DNA of 17,097 nucleotides from CAZUMH01 sp964621645 (lineage in GTDB: Bacteria; Zhuqueibacterota; QNDG01; JAGLOF01): NCBI GenBank assembly GCA_964621645.1, contig CAZUMH010000076.1, positions 1 to 17,097 on the forward strand. The letters run 5' to 3'. Below, one piece after another: positions 8,501 through 15,088 of this stretch. Position 1 is the stretch's first letter. The number at the start of each line of letters is the position of its first letter. The position numbers were made by a program, and so were the translations under genes. The notes beneath the pieces were generated by a model, which made no database searches, had not been told where the DNA came from, and was given only the letters and a program-made list of their open reading frames with translations.

Positions 8501-10652
8501 TCGACTTGGTCAATCCAGACAGGAAGCTCAAGGCCTGCAATATCTGGCCAATGTCTACTGGAAAAGCGGAAATCTGCGGCAGGCGGTAATCCGCCAGGAA
8601 GAAGCCCTGGCCATCTTCCGGAAATTGAACGACACAAAACTGCTCAGCGTCGGCTACTCCACTCTGGGCCTGATAAAAATGGACACCGGTGAACATGAAG
8701 AAGCACACCGCCTCTTGAACCAGGCCCTGGCTCTGGCGGAATCCGCCGGTAATCAGGCGGATCGTTCCACTATTCTGAAAAACCTGGGCCTCCTGTACAT
8801 CAAAGAGAACCGGCTGGCACAGGCCCAGTCGCTGCTCATCCGATCCGCAGCTATTGATTCTGTCACGGGATCGACATCGGGACTGGCCTACTCGTCACGC
8901 AACCTTGGTTTACTGCAGGTGCGCCTGGGATTCCCGGTAAAAGCGATCCCCCTTCTGCAACGCAGCCTCAAGCTGTCCCGTGATCTGAATGATATCCGTA
9001 ACGAGGTGCAATCCTATTACGGCCTGGGTCAAGCGTACAAAGACATTGGCGAGCATGGTACGGCCATCGCCTATCTGGACAGCGGCCTGATCCTGACCGG
9101 CAATCGAGCCCTTCCGGATCTTGAATGGCGCCTCCTTTGGCAGCGGGCCCAGGTAAACCGGCAGGCGAATGAGGCTCAAGCCGCTAGAGAGGATTACCGC
9201 CGGGCGGTAGAAATAGTGGAATCTCTCCGGGGAGGTCTGGGAGCAGAAACGCTTAAACAGGGCTTCCTGGAAGACAAAATGGATCTCTACGCCGACGTTA
9301 TCGACTACCTGATAAAACGAGACCGGTCCCCGGAAGCCTTCGAATATGCCGAAAGAGCAAAATCACGCAGTTTCCTGGATATCCTGGGAGGCGGCACTCT
9401 TTTACCCGGCCTGAGCCGGGAAAATCTGCAGCGGGAGCGAGCTCTGCGGGATTCTATCGGTCAGACCCGCACCTTGCTTGCCGCGGCTGACAAGGAAGGA
9501 TTGCCCGACAGGTTGAACGAAACGGATCTGCAGAAGCGTCTTGCGGGACTGGAGGAACGTTACGGCCGTTTTATCACATCCGTTCAGACACAGGACCCTC
9601 GCGCCGCCTCGATTTTAAGCATCAAACCGGCAACCATCAAACAGATACAGGATATCCTGCCGGATTCTACCCTGCTGCTGGAATACTTTCAGCAGGGGAC
9701 CCACCTCTTCATCTGGTCAGTGGACCGGAGAAGAGTCGATTGCCGGGAAGTCAGTGTGGTGGATTCTTCCCTGACGGAACTGATACGGAATTTCCGCAAC
9801 CGCATTGCCACCCGTCTCACCTCGGATCAGGAAGCCCTGCATCTCTACGAAGTGCTCATCAGCCCGGCCGAAGAACGACTCCGGGGAGCAACCCGTCTGG
9901 TCATTATTCCCCATACCGTCCTGCACTACTGCCCCTTCGCCGCCCTTCAGGACAAGGACGGCGTCAATCTCATCGACCGTTTCTCTGTTTCTTTGGCTCC
10001 CAGTGCAACGATATTGGAATTCTGTCACGACAGAGCCGCAGCCAGTCCAATGCCGAAGGATCCCGCCATTCTGGCCGTCAGTAATCCTCAGCAGGATACC
10101 GATCTTGATCTGCCTTTCGCGGACATGGAGGTCGCATCTCTCAAACGAACATATGAACAGGTGGAGGTGCTCTCGGGCTCAGCCGCAAGCGAAGCCGCTG
10201 TCAAGAGAAAGGCCGGAAATTTTGATATACTCCATTTTGCCTGTCACGCCGAGTTTAACGACCAGGCACCGCTCTTCTCCTCCCTGCTGCTTAACCCCGG
10301 GGAACAGGAAGACGGCCGGCTGGAGGTCACGGAAATTTTTAACCTGAAATTGAGCTGTTGTCTGGTCACCCTGAGCGCCTGTGAATCAGGCTTGGGAAAA
10401 ATTGCCGGTGGAGATGATATTATCGGGCTTTCCCGCGGATTTATCTACGCCGGAGCGCCCTCCTTCATTTCCAGTCTTTGGAAAGTTGATGATCTGTCCA
10501 CGGCCGTCCTGTTAAAACGATTTTACCGTTACCTGAAAAGCGGGATGTCCAAGACGGAGGCACTGCGACAGGCTCAGCTCTGGGTCCGTGATCATCTCAG
10601 CGGACAGCCGGCCGATTGGGCCGGATTCACCCTGACGGGAGAATTCGAATGA
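2535..10652 (+). CDS. Giant exported TolB-propeller/TPR protein with two CHAT modules
   Basis: A 2705-residue protein. I start it at ATG 2535, one base after the preceding stop, because this gives a clean signal peptide (residues 1-18, cleavage after GLA); an in-frame ATG at 2490 would add 15 residues inside the upstream gene and bury the signal. Residues about 25-320 hold four or more TolB/PD40-type propeller motifs (SPDGRWLVF, SPDSRSIVF, SPSGKWLVF, SYDSRSVVF) and a D-x-N-x-D-G loop at 244-255. TPR arrays fill about 330-1420 and 1752-2290, the second with 40-residue periodicity. A first CHAT module (about 1431-1746) keeps the fold's landmarks (IPDRDLWRIPFSAL, NRLWPVD) but appears to lack the catalytic pair. 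The C-terminal CHAT module (about 2376-2705) is complete: His2571 in ILHFACHA, Cys2616 in LVTLSACESG, and SLWKVDD. CHAT proteins are caspase/separase-like cysteine proteases. Location is predicted to be periplasmic or surface; the substrate is unknown. Domain calls are firm, the function is not. Confidence 0.92.
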   Translation: MKRLIIIALLFPLSLGLAQVREIRQLSTHPADDFSPVPSPDGRWLVFVSDRSGNLDLWLKPLSRGSARQLTWHVSPDFSPAWSPDSRSIVFVSCREDAAGDIWILKIDPQNGRPSKAGPSRLTQWQGSDRQPLFSRGGRSVIFTSERKDGANLWETDVQGKMPRQLTVKGGSQASLSPSGKWLVFTSTRYQAQPDIMLMRADTSEAQDEQTGKAYPLTWGRDIDSAPRWSYDSRSVVFSRVRFDSNNDGLITPEDRAALWKKELGGSTIASEDIILGRNEFQLSADFISAACPAPDVSGDILFQAGETGKRDIFVLLGGDLFPRRTTAAQQYAQAQEKEAAAVSSDDLLFAILGYQRILDIFPRREIWCARSLLQQSSIYSTLGRYQDAARPLRELIRSYPHQRPLILEAELKLAALPLDPLPERIARLRSLLEEYRGLDRNSAEVHLLLGDLLREAGDKTAAIEAYSAAAAAGPGGSNIVASARLKIGDLLASQNQPETARQTWLSVLRDYGSVPLWRDRAGRRVLEMIQGDDEAQIKQLRDIIEQASYFPSLAVEAQLRISRILTRQNHVTEALRELEQIPALAPMLDWALARSTIDQSSLRARLGQELQAFIKLEEVIEKYNLLEGGRYAQAAQDTLFSLYMRSARRLLQDQDLTLAATRFRRAVSLKPRDIQARRGLLESSYRLGRLPQMVDELEAELADNPTDQVLLYSLGLAYSYLGENNRTLLERSNALLQVSLDQDYRLIYPYRTLGYNYERLEKLRELDEGRERGLAVRAFRLVTSPLRWLAGLIRVGGDKEEIGYYEKAIEVLTTAMELNDEKKDPAMEAALAQNLANNFYNLGEFGFKRAFHYYNYRLELDTTFTSPQEQAVFFERAGRCGEVLDDIDPAISFLHRAVAIYTSLGNGRQVREDKRLLAFLYHLQGQYENAIAIYETLAREDEAESRLKSAEQEYRNAAYNYHLLGEPDLVLENAYKAEKLLEQIGISSKRSYRNALRVEILGFSIPVWSMEEIGGASSQGLTTADEAALVYSLISSSHENQKFFDRAKEYEEKRFTLFQKSGDRLARRISLNRLGVLAFKSADFSQSWNYFLESFQESRKRKDRIGRLINLDNLANACLNQPADSSGLAQLHRTITVCDEELRQRFDPPLNDGEKSRLLALRGSLLTRLAENELSEDGDPLSSAFRALEYSLQADSSFRAALPRARKARQKGMILATQARLYQKTGESTTALQLADSSLSLLSRAGEEDLLWRINYLRAGLQQDSGEEALVDYRLAMDELEAVPVSEIGDEEFVAGRERRFQLYADGAAFMAHQGKPEAGLLTLERGLRRRLSELLVWRPLTFKRERHKIIWGNLLYLRQRCYQDNLQIQTARRNKAPLSQLRELEREFSSLSGEYKQICKELQQEDPVLAHLAGVSNLSLSPVRSLLHDRDGVLIYLAEKDTTLLWLLDSNSLQVRSIPAGRGDILALIQEMNRERGAGETGPALDLLGKTLFKPAEDWIRGKKRLSIIPDRDLWRIPFSALSFQFLGTDSIEINLFPSLTAITLSYQRRKAGLRNGLFVGENSDAPIAAQMNTSLEKTTILLGSGQATEAAVSRSLVSPHLVQLERWCRFNRYDPFRSSFVLFHDTGTDGYLHAWELMDKDIRAALFIIPPGADGAPSSWEGPLAFYWSLLYTGVPTMINRLWPVDRRAANIMNSVFYRDLAGNSPLQAMMLAQRAVRDSLSAPKEWAGYQLIGFQGMNPQERLRFAADNLLLRVREAQGYEQQGEFKRALRLYQEALDMSHLLGDSTLTYNILTLSLSASIQGNLWSEAADYQIQLQSFAQNQGLEDDILTGQQNLAVFYQREGRLEEALQAQKKYIEMVVQQGDRLEEAKASREIAMLLNVAQRRDEAVTWTSRACSLYTSLGMELETGRTLIRQGRILLEGDRYIPAAEVLARGLGILEQGEDQSGLLFEIASGYQLLGLAEERLTRYEKAIKHQETGVDLFHRLGQSRQEAQGLQYLANVYWKSGNLRQAVIRQEEALAIFRKLNDTKLLSVGYSTLGLIKMDTGEHEEAHRLLNQALALAESAGNQADRSTILKNLGLLYIKENRLAQAQSLLIRSAAIDSVTGSTSGLAYSSRNLGLLQVRLGFPVKAIPLLQRSLKLSRDLNDIRNEVQSYYGLGQAYKDIGEHGTAIAYLDSGLILTGNRALPDLEWRLLWQRAQVNRQANEAQAAREDYRRAVEIVESLRGGLGAETLKQGFLEDKMDLYADVIDYLIKRDRSPEAFEYAERAKSRSFLDILGGGTLLPGLSRENLQRERALRDSIGQTRTLLAAADKEGLPDRLNETDLQKRLAGLEERYGRFITSVQTQDPRAASILSIKPATIKQIQDILPDSTLLLEYFQQGTHLFIWSVDRRRVDCREVSVVDSSLTELIRNFRNRIATRLTSDQEALHLYEVLISPAEERLRGATRLVIIPHTVLHYCPFAALQDKDGVNLIDRFSVSLAPSATILEFCHDRAAASPMPKDPAILAVSNPQQDTDLDLPFADMEVASLKRTYEQVEVLSGSAASEAAVKRKAGNFDILHFACHAEFNDQAPLFSSLLLNPGEQEDGRLEVTEIFNLKLSCCLVTLSACESGLGKIAGGDDIIGLSRGFIYAGAPSFISSLWKVDDLSTAVLLKRFYRYLKSGMSKTEALRQAQLWVRDHLSGQPADWAGFTLTGEFE

Positions 10653-11449
10653 AAAGCTCCGATACGGCGGTTGACAGCAAAGGGAAAGGATTCTTGGATG
10701 CGGCGCTGGACGCGGCCCGGGCTGCCGGTAAGATGCTTATGGAAGGCTATGGTGCTCTACACCAGATCGACCTCAAGGGCAAGGGAGACTTTGTCACTGA
10801 AATGGACCGCCGCTCCGAAGAGGAAATAATCCGGAGGATTCATGAAACCTTTCCTGATCACGCTATCGTGGCTGAAGAATCAGGAGTCAGCGAGGCTCAA
10901 TCCTCCTACTCCTGGATTATCGACCCTCTGGACGGCACCGCCAACTACGTGCGCCGCATCCCCATGTTCGCCGTTTCCATTGGCTTGATGCAGGGGAAAG
11001 AATTCATTGCCGGAGTCATTTACAATCCGGCGCTGGAGGACCTGTTTTATGCCGAGAAAGGCAAAGGAGCCTTTCGCAACGATCAGCCAATCAGCGTGAC
11101 ATCAACGATGAAACTGGAGGAAGCTCTCCTGGCAACCGGATTCCCCTGGCGTTTTCCCGATCTGGTAGATCACTACGCCGGTCTTTTTGCCTCGCTGCTA
11201 AAACGGTGCGGCGGCATGCGGCGTATGGGCTCCGCGGCGATGGATCTGGCCTATACCGCCTGCGGCATTTTCGACTGTTTCTGGGAGATGAAACTGAAAC
11301 CCTGGGATGTCGCGGCCGGAGTGATAATTTTACGGGAAGCGGGCGGAGTGGTTTCGGATTTCGAGGGGGGAAAAGAATTTCTGGAGAGCGGCTATATCGT
11401 TGCAGGGAATCCTTCCATTCAGCGGGAAGTGGTGAGTCTGCTGAGATGA
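10649..11449 (+). CDS. Inositol monophosphatase family protein (SuhB-like)
   Basis: A 266-residue protein, the usual length for this family of Mg2+-dependent, Li+-sensitive sugar and inositol phosphatases. Visible signatures are GDFVTEMD (residues 46-53), the metal ligands Glu76 in AEES and Asp92/Asp95 in IIDPLDGTANY, and Asp220 in KPWDVAAG; all expected metal-binding residues are present. It lacks a signal sequence, so it should be cytoplasmic. The start at 10649 overlaps the stop of the CHAT gene by four bases (ATGA) and has GGGAG a few bases upstream, so translation is probably coupled; a start at 10616 would lie well inside the CHAT gene and adds only a non-family tail. The substrate cannot be read from sequence: myo-inositol-1-phosphate, histidinol phosphate, fructose-1,6-bisphosphate and 3'-phosphoadenosine phosphates are all used within the superfamily. 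The generic SuhB type is the best fit. Confidence 0.93.
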   Translation: MKSSDTAVDSKGKGFLDAALDAARAAGKMLMEGYGALHQIDLKGKGDFVTEMDRRSEEEIIRRIHETFPDHAIVAEESGVSEAQSSYSWIIDPLDGTANYVRRIPMFAVSIGLMQGKEFIAGVIYNPALEDLFYAEKGKGAFRNDQPISVTSTMKLEEALLATGFPWRFPDLVDHYAGLFASLLKRCGGMRRMGSAAMDLAYTACGIFDCFWEMKLKPWDVAAGVIILREAGGVVSDFEGGKEFLESGYIVAGNPSIQREVVSLLR

Positions 11450-11625
11450 CAGCCCGTACGGGACTATACGGATTACTCTCTCATATCCGGAATGAAAAAT
11501 CTGTGCTTGACGGTCCAAGTCATATTGTGATGTTTTCATCAAAGTCAGGTCAATAATGAGTCAACTGCCGCCATCCCGAATCAATAATACCAAGGAATGA
11601 ATTTTCATTTGATATAGGATCAGAC
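11450..11625 (+). other. Intergenic gap, possible promoter for the sialidase-like gene
   Basis: This 176-base, AT-richer gap separates the four-gene run from the sialidase-like gene. It opens with the perfect palindrome CCCGTACGGG (11453-11462) three bases after the stop codon; no T-run follows, so it is not a standard terminator. A TTGACG box (11507-11512) could be a -35 element, but the sequence 16-18 bases downstream is a poor -10 match. AGGA at 11616-11619 is a reasonable ribosome binding site for ATG 11626. Confidence 0.3.
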
Positions 11626-12900
11626 ATGTCATTACTGAAATCATTACGCTCCGGCGATCCTCTGCTGATTCACCGGGCCAAAAGGGAAAGATCCTCCCGT
11701 GACAAAACCCGCCTGCTGCCACCGGTTTCATCTCTTTTACTCCTGCTGTTGATAATTTCCGTATGCGGAACCGGAAGCGAAACCAGATCATTCTGGACGG
11801 AAATCAAGGATGCCGGTCCGCTGCCGCGGGGCTATACCATCCCCGTTATCGATCTTTCAGGGGATAAAAAAAGACAGGTCATTGTGGACCGGGAAGAAGG
11901 CCAGTACCTGGGACATCCCACCACTGTTCTTCTGGAAGACGGACGTACTATGCTCGCCGTCTATCCCAAGGGACACGGCCGCGGTGCCATCGTCTACAAG
12001 AGGAGCGAAGACGGCGGCCGCACCTGGAGCGGACGGCTGCCCGTTCCCGCCAACTGGTCCACGTCTCAGGAAGTTCCGACGATTTACAGGACGGTGGACG
12101 CTCATGGAGTCAGACGGCTCATCCTGTTTTCGGGCCTTTATCCGATCCGCATGTCTGTCTCGGAGGATGACGGGGTTTCCTGGAGCCCTCTCGCTCCCAT
12201 CGGCAAATGGGGCGGCATCGTAGCCATGGCCGGCTGTGTGCCGCTGCGAACCGGAAAGGGTAACTACCTGGCCATGTTTCATGACGACGGCCGTTTCTTC
12301 AAGGGGGAAGGAAAATCGATAGGGATCATGACCTTGTATGCCACCTTTTCCCGGGACGGAGGGCTCACCTGGTCTCATCCGCGGGAGGTATTCACATCGG
12401 ACAGCGTGCACCTCTGTGAACCCGGGATCATCCGTTCTCCGGACGGCAATCAGCTCGCCGTGCTTCTGCGGGAAAACAGGCGGGTCCGCAACTCCTTCGT
12501 GATGTTCTCCAATGATGAAGGGAAAACCTGGACCGCCCCCCGGGAACTGCCGGCTGCTCTCACCGGGGACCGTCATACGGGTCGGTACACGCCCGACGGA
12601 CGTCTCTTCATCTCCTTTCGGGACACGGCGGGTGAATCGCCGACCCAAGGGGACTGGGTCGGATGGGTAGGCACCTATGAGGATATCGTCGAAGGAAAGG
12701 AGGGACAGTACCGCGTCCGTCTCATGGACAACAAGCACTCCTGGGACTGCGCCTATCCCGGCGTGGAAGTACTCCCGGATTCCACCATCGTCGGTACCAC
12801 CTACGGCCACTGGGAGAAGAAGAAGGAGCCCTATATCGTCAGCGTCAGGTTCAGTCTCGCTGAGATCGACAGCCTCTATCGGGCCCGGCAGAACCAGTAA
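11626..12900 (+). CDS. Sialidase-like (BNR/Asp-box) beta-propeller, probable lipoprotein
   Basis: A 424-residue protein. After a basic 30-residue leader there is a hydrophobic run (residues 33-46) ending at Cys47 (I-S-V-C-G), an imperfect lipobox; the protein is probably anchored in the envelope. Four Asp-box motifs of the S-x-D-x-G-x-T-W type are visible at residues 127-134, 179-186, 242-249 and 295-302, giving a sialidase-type propeller. Other landmarks are GHPTTVLLEDGRTMLAVYP (96-114), KGHGRG, LLREN (280-285), TGDRHTGRYTPDGR (313-326), GDWVGWVGTY and DCAYPG (374-379). I recognise this pattern from proteins annotated as exo-alpha-sialidase or sialidase family in environmental bacteria, where the true substrate is usually untested. 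The classical F-R-I-P arginine motif is not seen, so neuraminidase activity should not be assumed. No transporter or sialic-acid catabolic gene is adjacent. AGGA six bases before ATG 11626 supports the start; the long leader before the hydrophobic core is unusual. Confidence 0.8.
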   Translation: MSLLKSLRSGDPLLIHRAKRERSSRDKTRLLPPVSSLLLLLLIISVCGTGSETRSFWTEIKDAGPLPRGYTIPVIDLSGDKKRQVIVDREEGQYLGHPTTVLLEDGRTMLAVYPKGHGRGAIVYKRSEDGGRTWSGRLPVPANWSTSQEVPTIYRTVDAHGVRRLILFSGLYPIRMSVSEDDGVSWSPLAPIGKWGGIVAMAGCVPLRTGKGNYLAMFHDDGRFFKGEGKSIGIMTLYATFSRDGGLTWSHPREVFTSDSVHLCEPGIIRSPDGNQLAVLLRENRRVRNSFVMFSNDEGKTWTAPRELPAALTGDRHTGRYTPDGRLFISFRDTAGESPTQGDWVGWVGTYEDIVEGKEGQYRVRLMDNKHSWDCAYPGVEVLPDSTIVGTTYGHWEKKKEPYIVSVRFSLAEIDSLYRARQNQ

Positions 12901-12956
12901 GAGAATCCTTACCTGCCGGATCTGTCCCCCTGTTCCGACCGGGATGCTGGTATCGC

Positions 12957-12984
12957 TTGTATTTCCGGCGGAATATTTTATATT
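12957..12984 (+). promoter_or_regulatory. Possible sigma70-type promoter for the permease-EIIA gene
   Basis: TTGTAT (12957-12962) and TATATT (12979-12984) are separated by 16 bases in the 135-base gap before the permease. The -10 box matches the consensus at five of six positions; the -35 box is weak. It would give a 5' leader of about 45 bases. This is a visual match only, and promoter consensus in this lineage is unknown. Confidence 0.35.
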
Positions 12985-13035
12985 AGGAGAAAGCATTTTC
13001 AATAACCCTGTTAATAAAAGTCCGAAGTACTCCCG

Positions 13036-14886
13036 ATGGGATTGAAAAAAGAACTGAATCTTTTGGGAATCTTCTCGGTAGCCTCCGGAGCAATGATCAG
13101 TTCCGGTATCTTCGTCTTGCCCGGACTGGCCTATGCGAAAGCCGGACCGGCCATGATTCTCTCCTACATACTGGCCGGTATTCTCGTACTTCCCAGCCTC
13201 TTCGCTAAGGCGGAACTGGCCACGGCTATGCCCAAATCGGGAGGCACCTACTTTTACATCGAGCGGAGTCTGGGGCCGGCTTTCGGCACTTTCGGCGGTC
13301 TGGCGAACTGGTTCTCCCTCAGCCTGAAGAGCGCCTTCGCCCTGGTGGGCATCGGTGCCTTTGCCGTCCTTATCAAACCGGACATCACCTTATTCGAGAT
13401 CAAATTTATTGCGGTAACGGCCTGTATCATCTTCACTTTCTCAAATCTCATTAGTGTGAAATTCACCGGTAAATTACAAATAGTCCTGGTGTTCATCCTC
13501 ATCGCCATTCTGGTGCTCTATATCGGACGGGGATTCATCTCTACCCATCCGGACAACTATGTCCCATTCATGCCCAAGGGTCTGTGGTCCATCGTTTCCA
13601 CCGCCGGTCTGGTCTTCGTTTCATTCGGCGGTCTGACAAAAATCGCCTCCGTCGCCGAAGAAGTGAAAAATCCCTCCAAGAATATCCCTCTCGGGATGTT
13701 GCTCGCTTTCTTTATCGTCACGCTGCTCTACATCCTGGCCGTGGGGGTCACCGTGGGTATTGTAGCCGGGAGCGATCTGGAAGGCTCCCTGACACCTCTT
13801 TCTCTCGGAGCCGACCGGGTGATGGGAAAATTCGGGACAATTATGCTTGCCGCGGCTGCCATCACCGCCTTCATCACCACCGCCAACTCCGGTATTCTGA
13901 CCGCCTCACGCTCCCCGCTGGCCATGAGCAGAGATAAACTGCTGCCGGATTTTATATCGCGCCTGCACGGAAGATTCCAAACGCCGCACCTCGCCATTTT
14001 TCTGACGAGCGGGTTTATGATCCTGGTCATTATTTTTCTCAGTATCGAGAATCTGGTCAAGACGGCCTCCACCCTGATGATTATCCTCTTTATCATGGAT
14101 AATATCTCGGTGCTGATTATGCGGGAAAGCCGCATTCAAAATTACCGGCCCCAGTTCACGGTGCCGCTCTATCCTGTCACTCCTATTCTGGCAGTGATTC
14201 TCTACGGTTTTCTTCTTGTCGAAATGGGGCCGGTCCCCCTGCTCAGCGCTCTGATCTTCTTTCTCCTCGGCCTTTTAAGCTACTGGTTCTATTCCAAGCG
14301 CAGAGTCAAACGAACGGCGGCCATCATGCATGTCGTGGAGCGGATCACCGCTCGAGAACTGAAGACAAAAACCCTGGGGGAAGAGTTAAAAAAAATCGTC
14401 ATTGAACGGGACGAAATCATCGAGGACCGCTTCGACCGGCTGATAAAAGAGTGTAAAGTTCTGGATCTCGAGGGCAGTCCTCCCATAAACGACGTCTTCC
14501 GCACGCTTTCCGAGATCCTGTCGGAACGGCTTGATCTGGACAGGGAACTGCTATTTTCTCTCTTTCAGGAACGGGAGAAACAGTCCTGTACCGTCATCAA
14601 ACCGGGATTGGCAATTCCCCACATCATCATTTCCGGAAAGAATAAATTCGATATCCTGCTGGTGCGCTCCCGCGAAGGCATTTTCTTCTCCTGCGCCGAA
14701 GAAAAGGTGCAGACCATGTTTGTGCTGGTGGGAACCGTGGACCATCGCAACTATCACTTGCGGGCGCTCATGTCAATCGCCCAAATCGTGCAGGAACCCG
14801 ATTTCAACAGGAAGTGGATGAAGGCCCGGGATACCAGAGAGCTGAAGGATGTCATCCTCCTGTCCCAGAGGAAGCGGGAATCCTGA
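13036..14886 (+). CDS. APC-superfamily amino acid permease fused to PTS EIIA type-2 domain
   Basis: A 616-residue protein with two parts. Residues about 5-420 form a polytopic membrane domain with roughly twelve hydrophobic segments; the first carries the G-x-x-x-x-S-G-I-F-V-L-P-G signature (residues 18-30) of APC amino acid/polyamine permeases, in the loop that contacts the substrate backbone. A charged, probably helical linker (about 425-478) follows. Residues about 480-612 match the fructose/mannitol/nitrogen-type EIIA fold, with the phospho-accepting His529 in GLAIPHI and the conserved context after it. PTS EIIA-2 domains accept phosphate from HPr or NPr, so transport may be gated by phosphorylation. 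No other PTS gene is in the window. The start at 13036 is kept because the signature region begins at residue 8; the ribosome binding site (GAAG, 8 bases upstream) is weak. Family calls are secure; substrate and direction of transport are unknown. Confidence 0.9.
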   Translation: MGLKKELNLLGIFSVASGAMISSGIFVLPGLAYAKAGPAMILSYILAGILVLPSLFAKAELATAMPKSGGTYFYIERSLGPAFGTFGGLANWFSLSLKSAFALVGIGAFAVLIKPDITLFEIKFIAVTACIIFTFSNLISVKFTGKLQIVLVFILIAILVLYIGRGFISTHPDNYVPFMPKGLWSIVSTAGLVFVSFGGLTKIASVAEEVKNPSKNIPLGMLLAFFIVTLLYILAVGVTVGIVAGSDLEGSLTPLSLGADRVMGKFGTIMLAAAAITAFITTANSGILTASRSPLAMSRDKLLPDFISRLHGRFQTPHLAIFLTSGFMILVIIFLSIENLVKTASTLMIILFIMDNISVLIMRESRIQNYRPQFTVPLYPVTPILAVILYGFLLVEMGPVPLLSALIFFLLGLLSYWFYSKRRVKRTAAIMHVVERITARELKTKTLGEELKKIVIERDEIIEDRFDRLIKECKVLDLEGSPPINDVFRTLSEILSERLDLDRELLFSLFQEREKQSCTVIKPGLAIPHIIISGKNKFDILLVRSREGIFFSCAEEKVQTMFVLVGTVDHRNYHLRALMSIAQIVQEPDFNRKWMKARDTRELKDVILLSQRKRES

Positions 14887-15088
14887 CAACCTTTCATTTC
14901 AGTGGATATATATTCTCCCACGCTCATCCCCGGAAAACGGCAGGCTGGAATCGCCATTACTCCGGGATCGCATCCTCATGAACCGATGCTCATCATCTCT
15001 CCTGTAAATACTCCGGAACAGGGAAAAATCACATTCAGCTGTTAATGGTAAAAGACGCTGGAAAGCCGCGCGAAGAGGGAAGCCATAA
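14887..15088. other. Convergent intergenic region without a recognisable gene
   Basis: Two hundred bases between the stops of the permease (+) and the methyltransferase (-). I see no convincing gene. A CCTGT/ACAGG inverted repeat (15001-15005 and 15018-15022) encloses the palindrome TCCGGA, but neither strand has a T-run in the right place, so it is not called as a terminator. A short open frame on the - strand crosses from here into the methyltransferase gene but has no ribosome binding site or protein-like pattern. Confidence 0.4.

Noticed and set aside
2535..10652. The CHAT protein as part of a type III-E CRISPR (Craspase) or gasdermin defence system
   Set aside because: No CRISPR repeats, Cas7-11 or gasdermin-like gene is present in the window, and the signal peptide argues against a cytoplasmic partner.
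11857..13002. Long - strand open frame of 381 codons opposite the sialidase-like gene
   Set aside because: No domain or signal pattern; the + strand frame has four Asp-boxes and a signal segment, so this is a shadow.
15001..15022. CCTGT/ACAGG hairpin as terminator for the permease
   Set aside because: Long loop and no T-run on the + strand; on the - strand the T-rich stretch precedes the stem.
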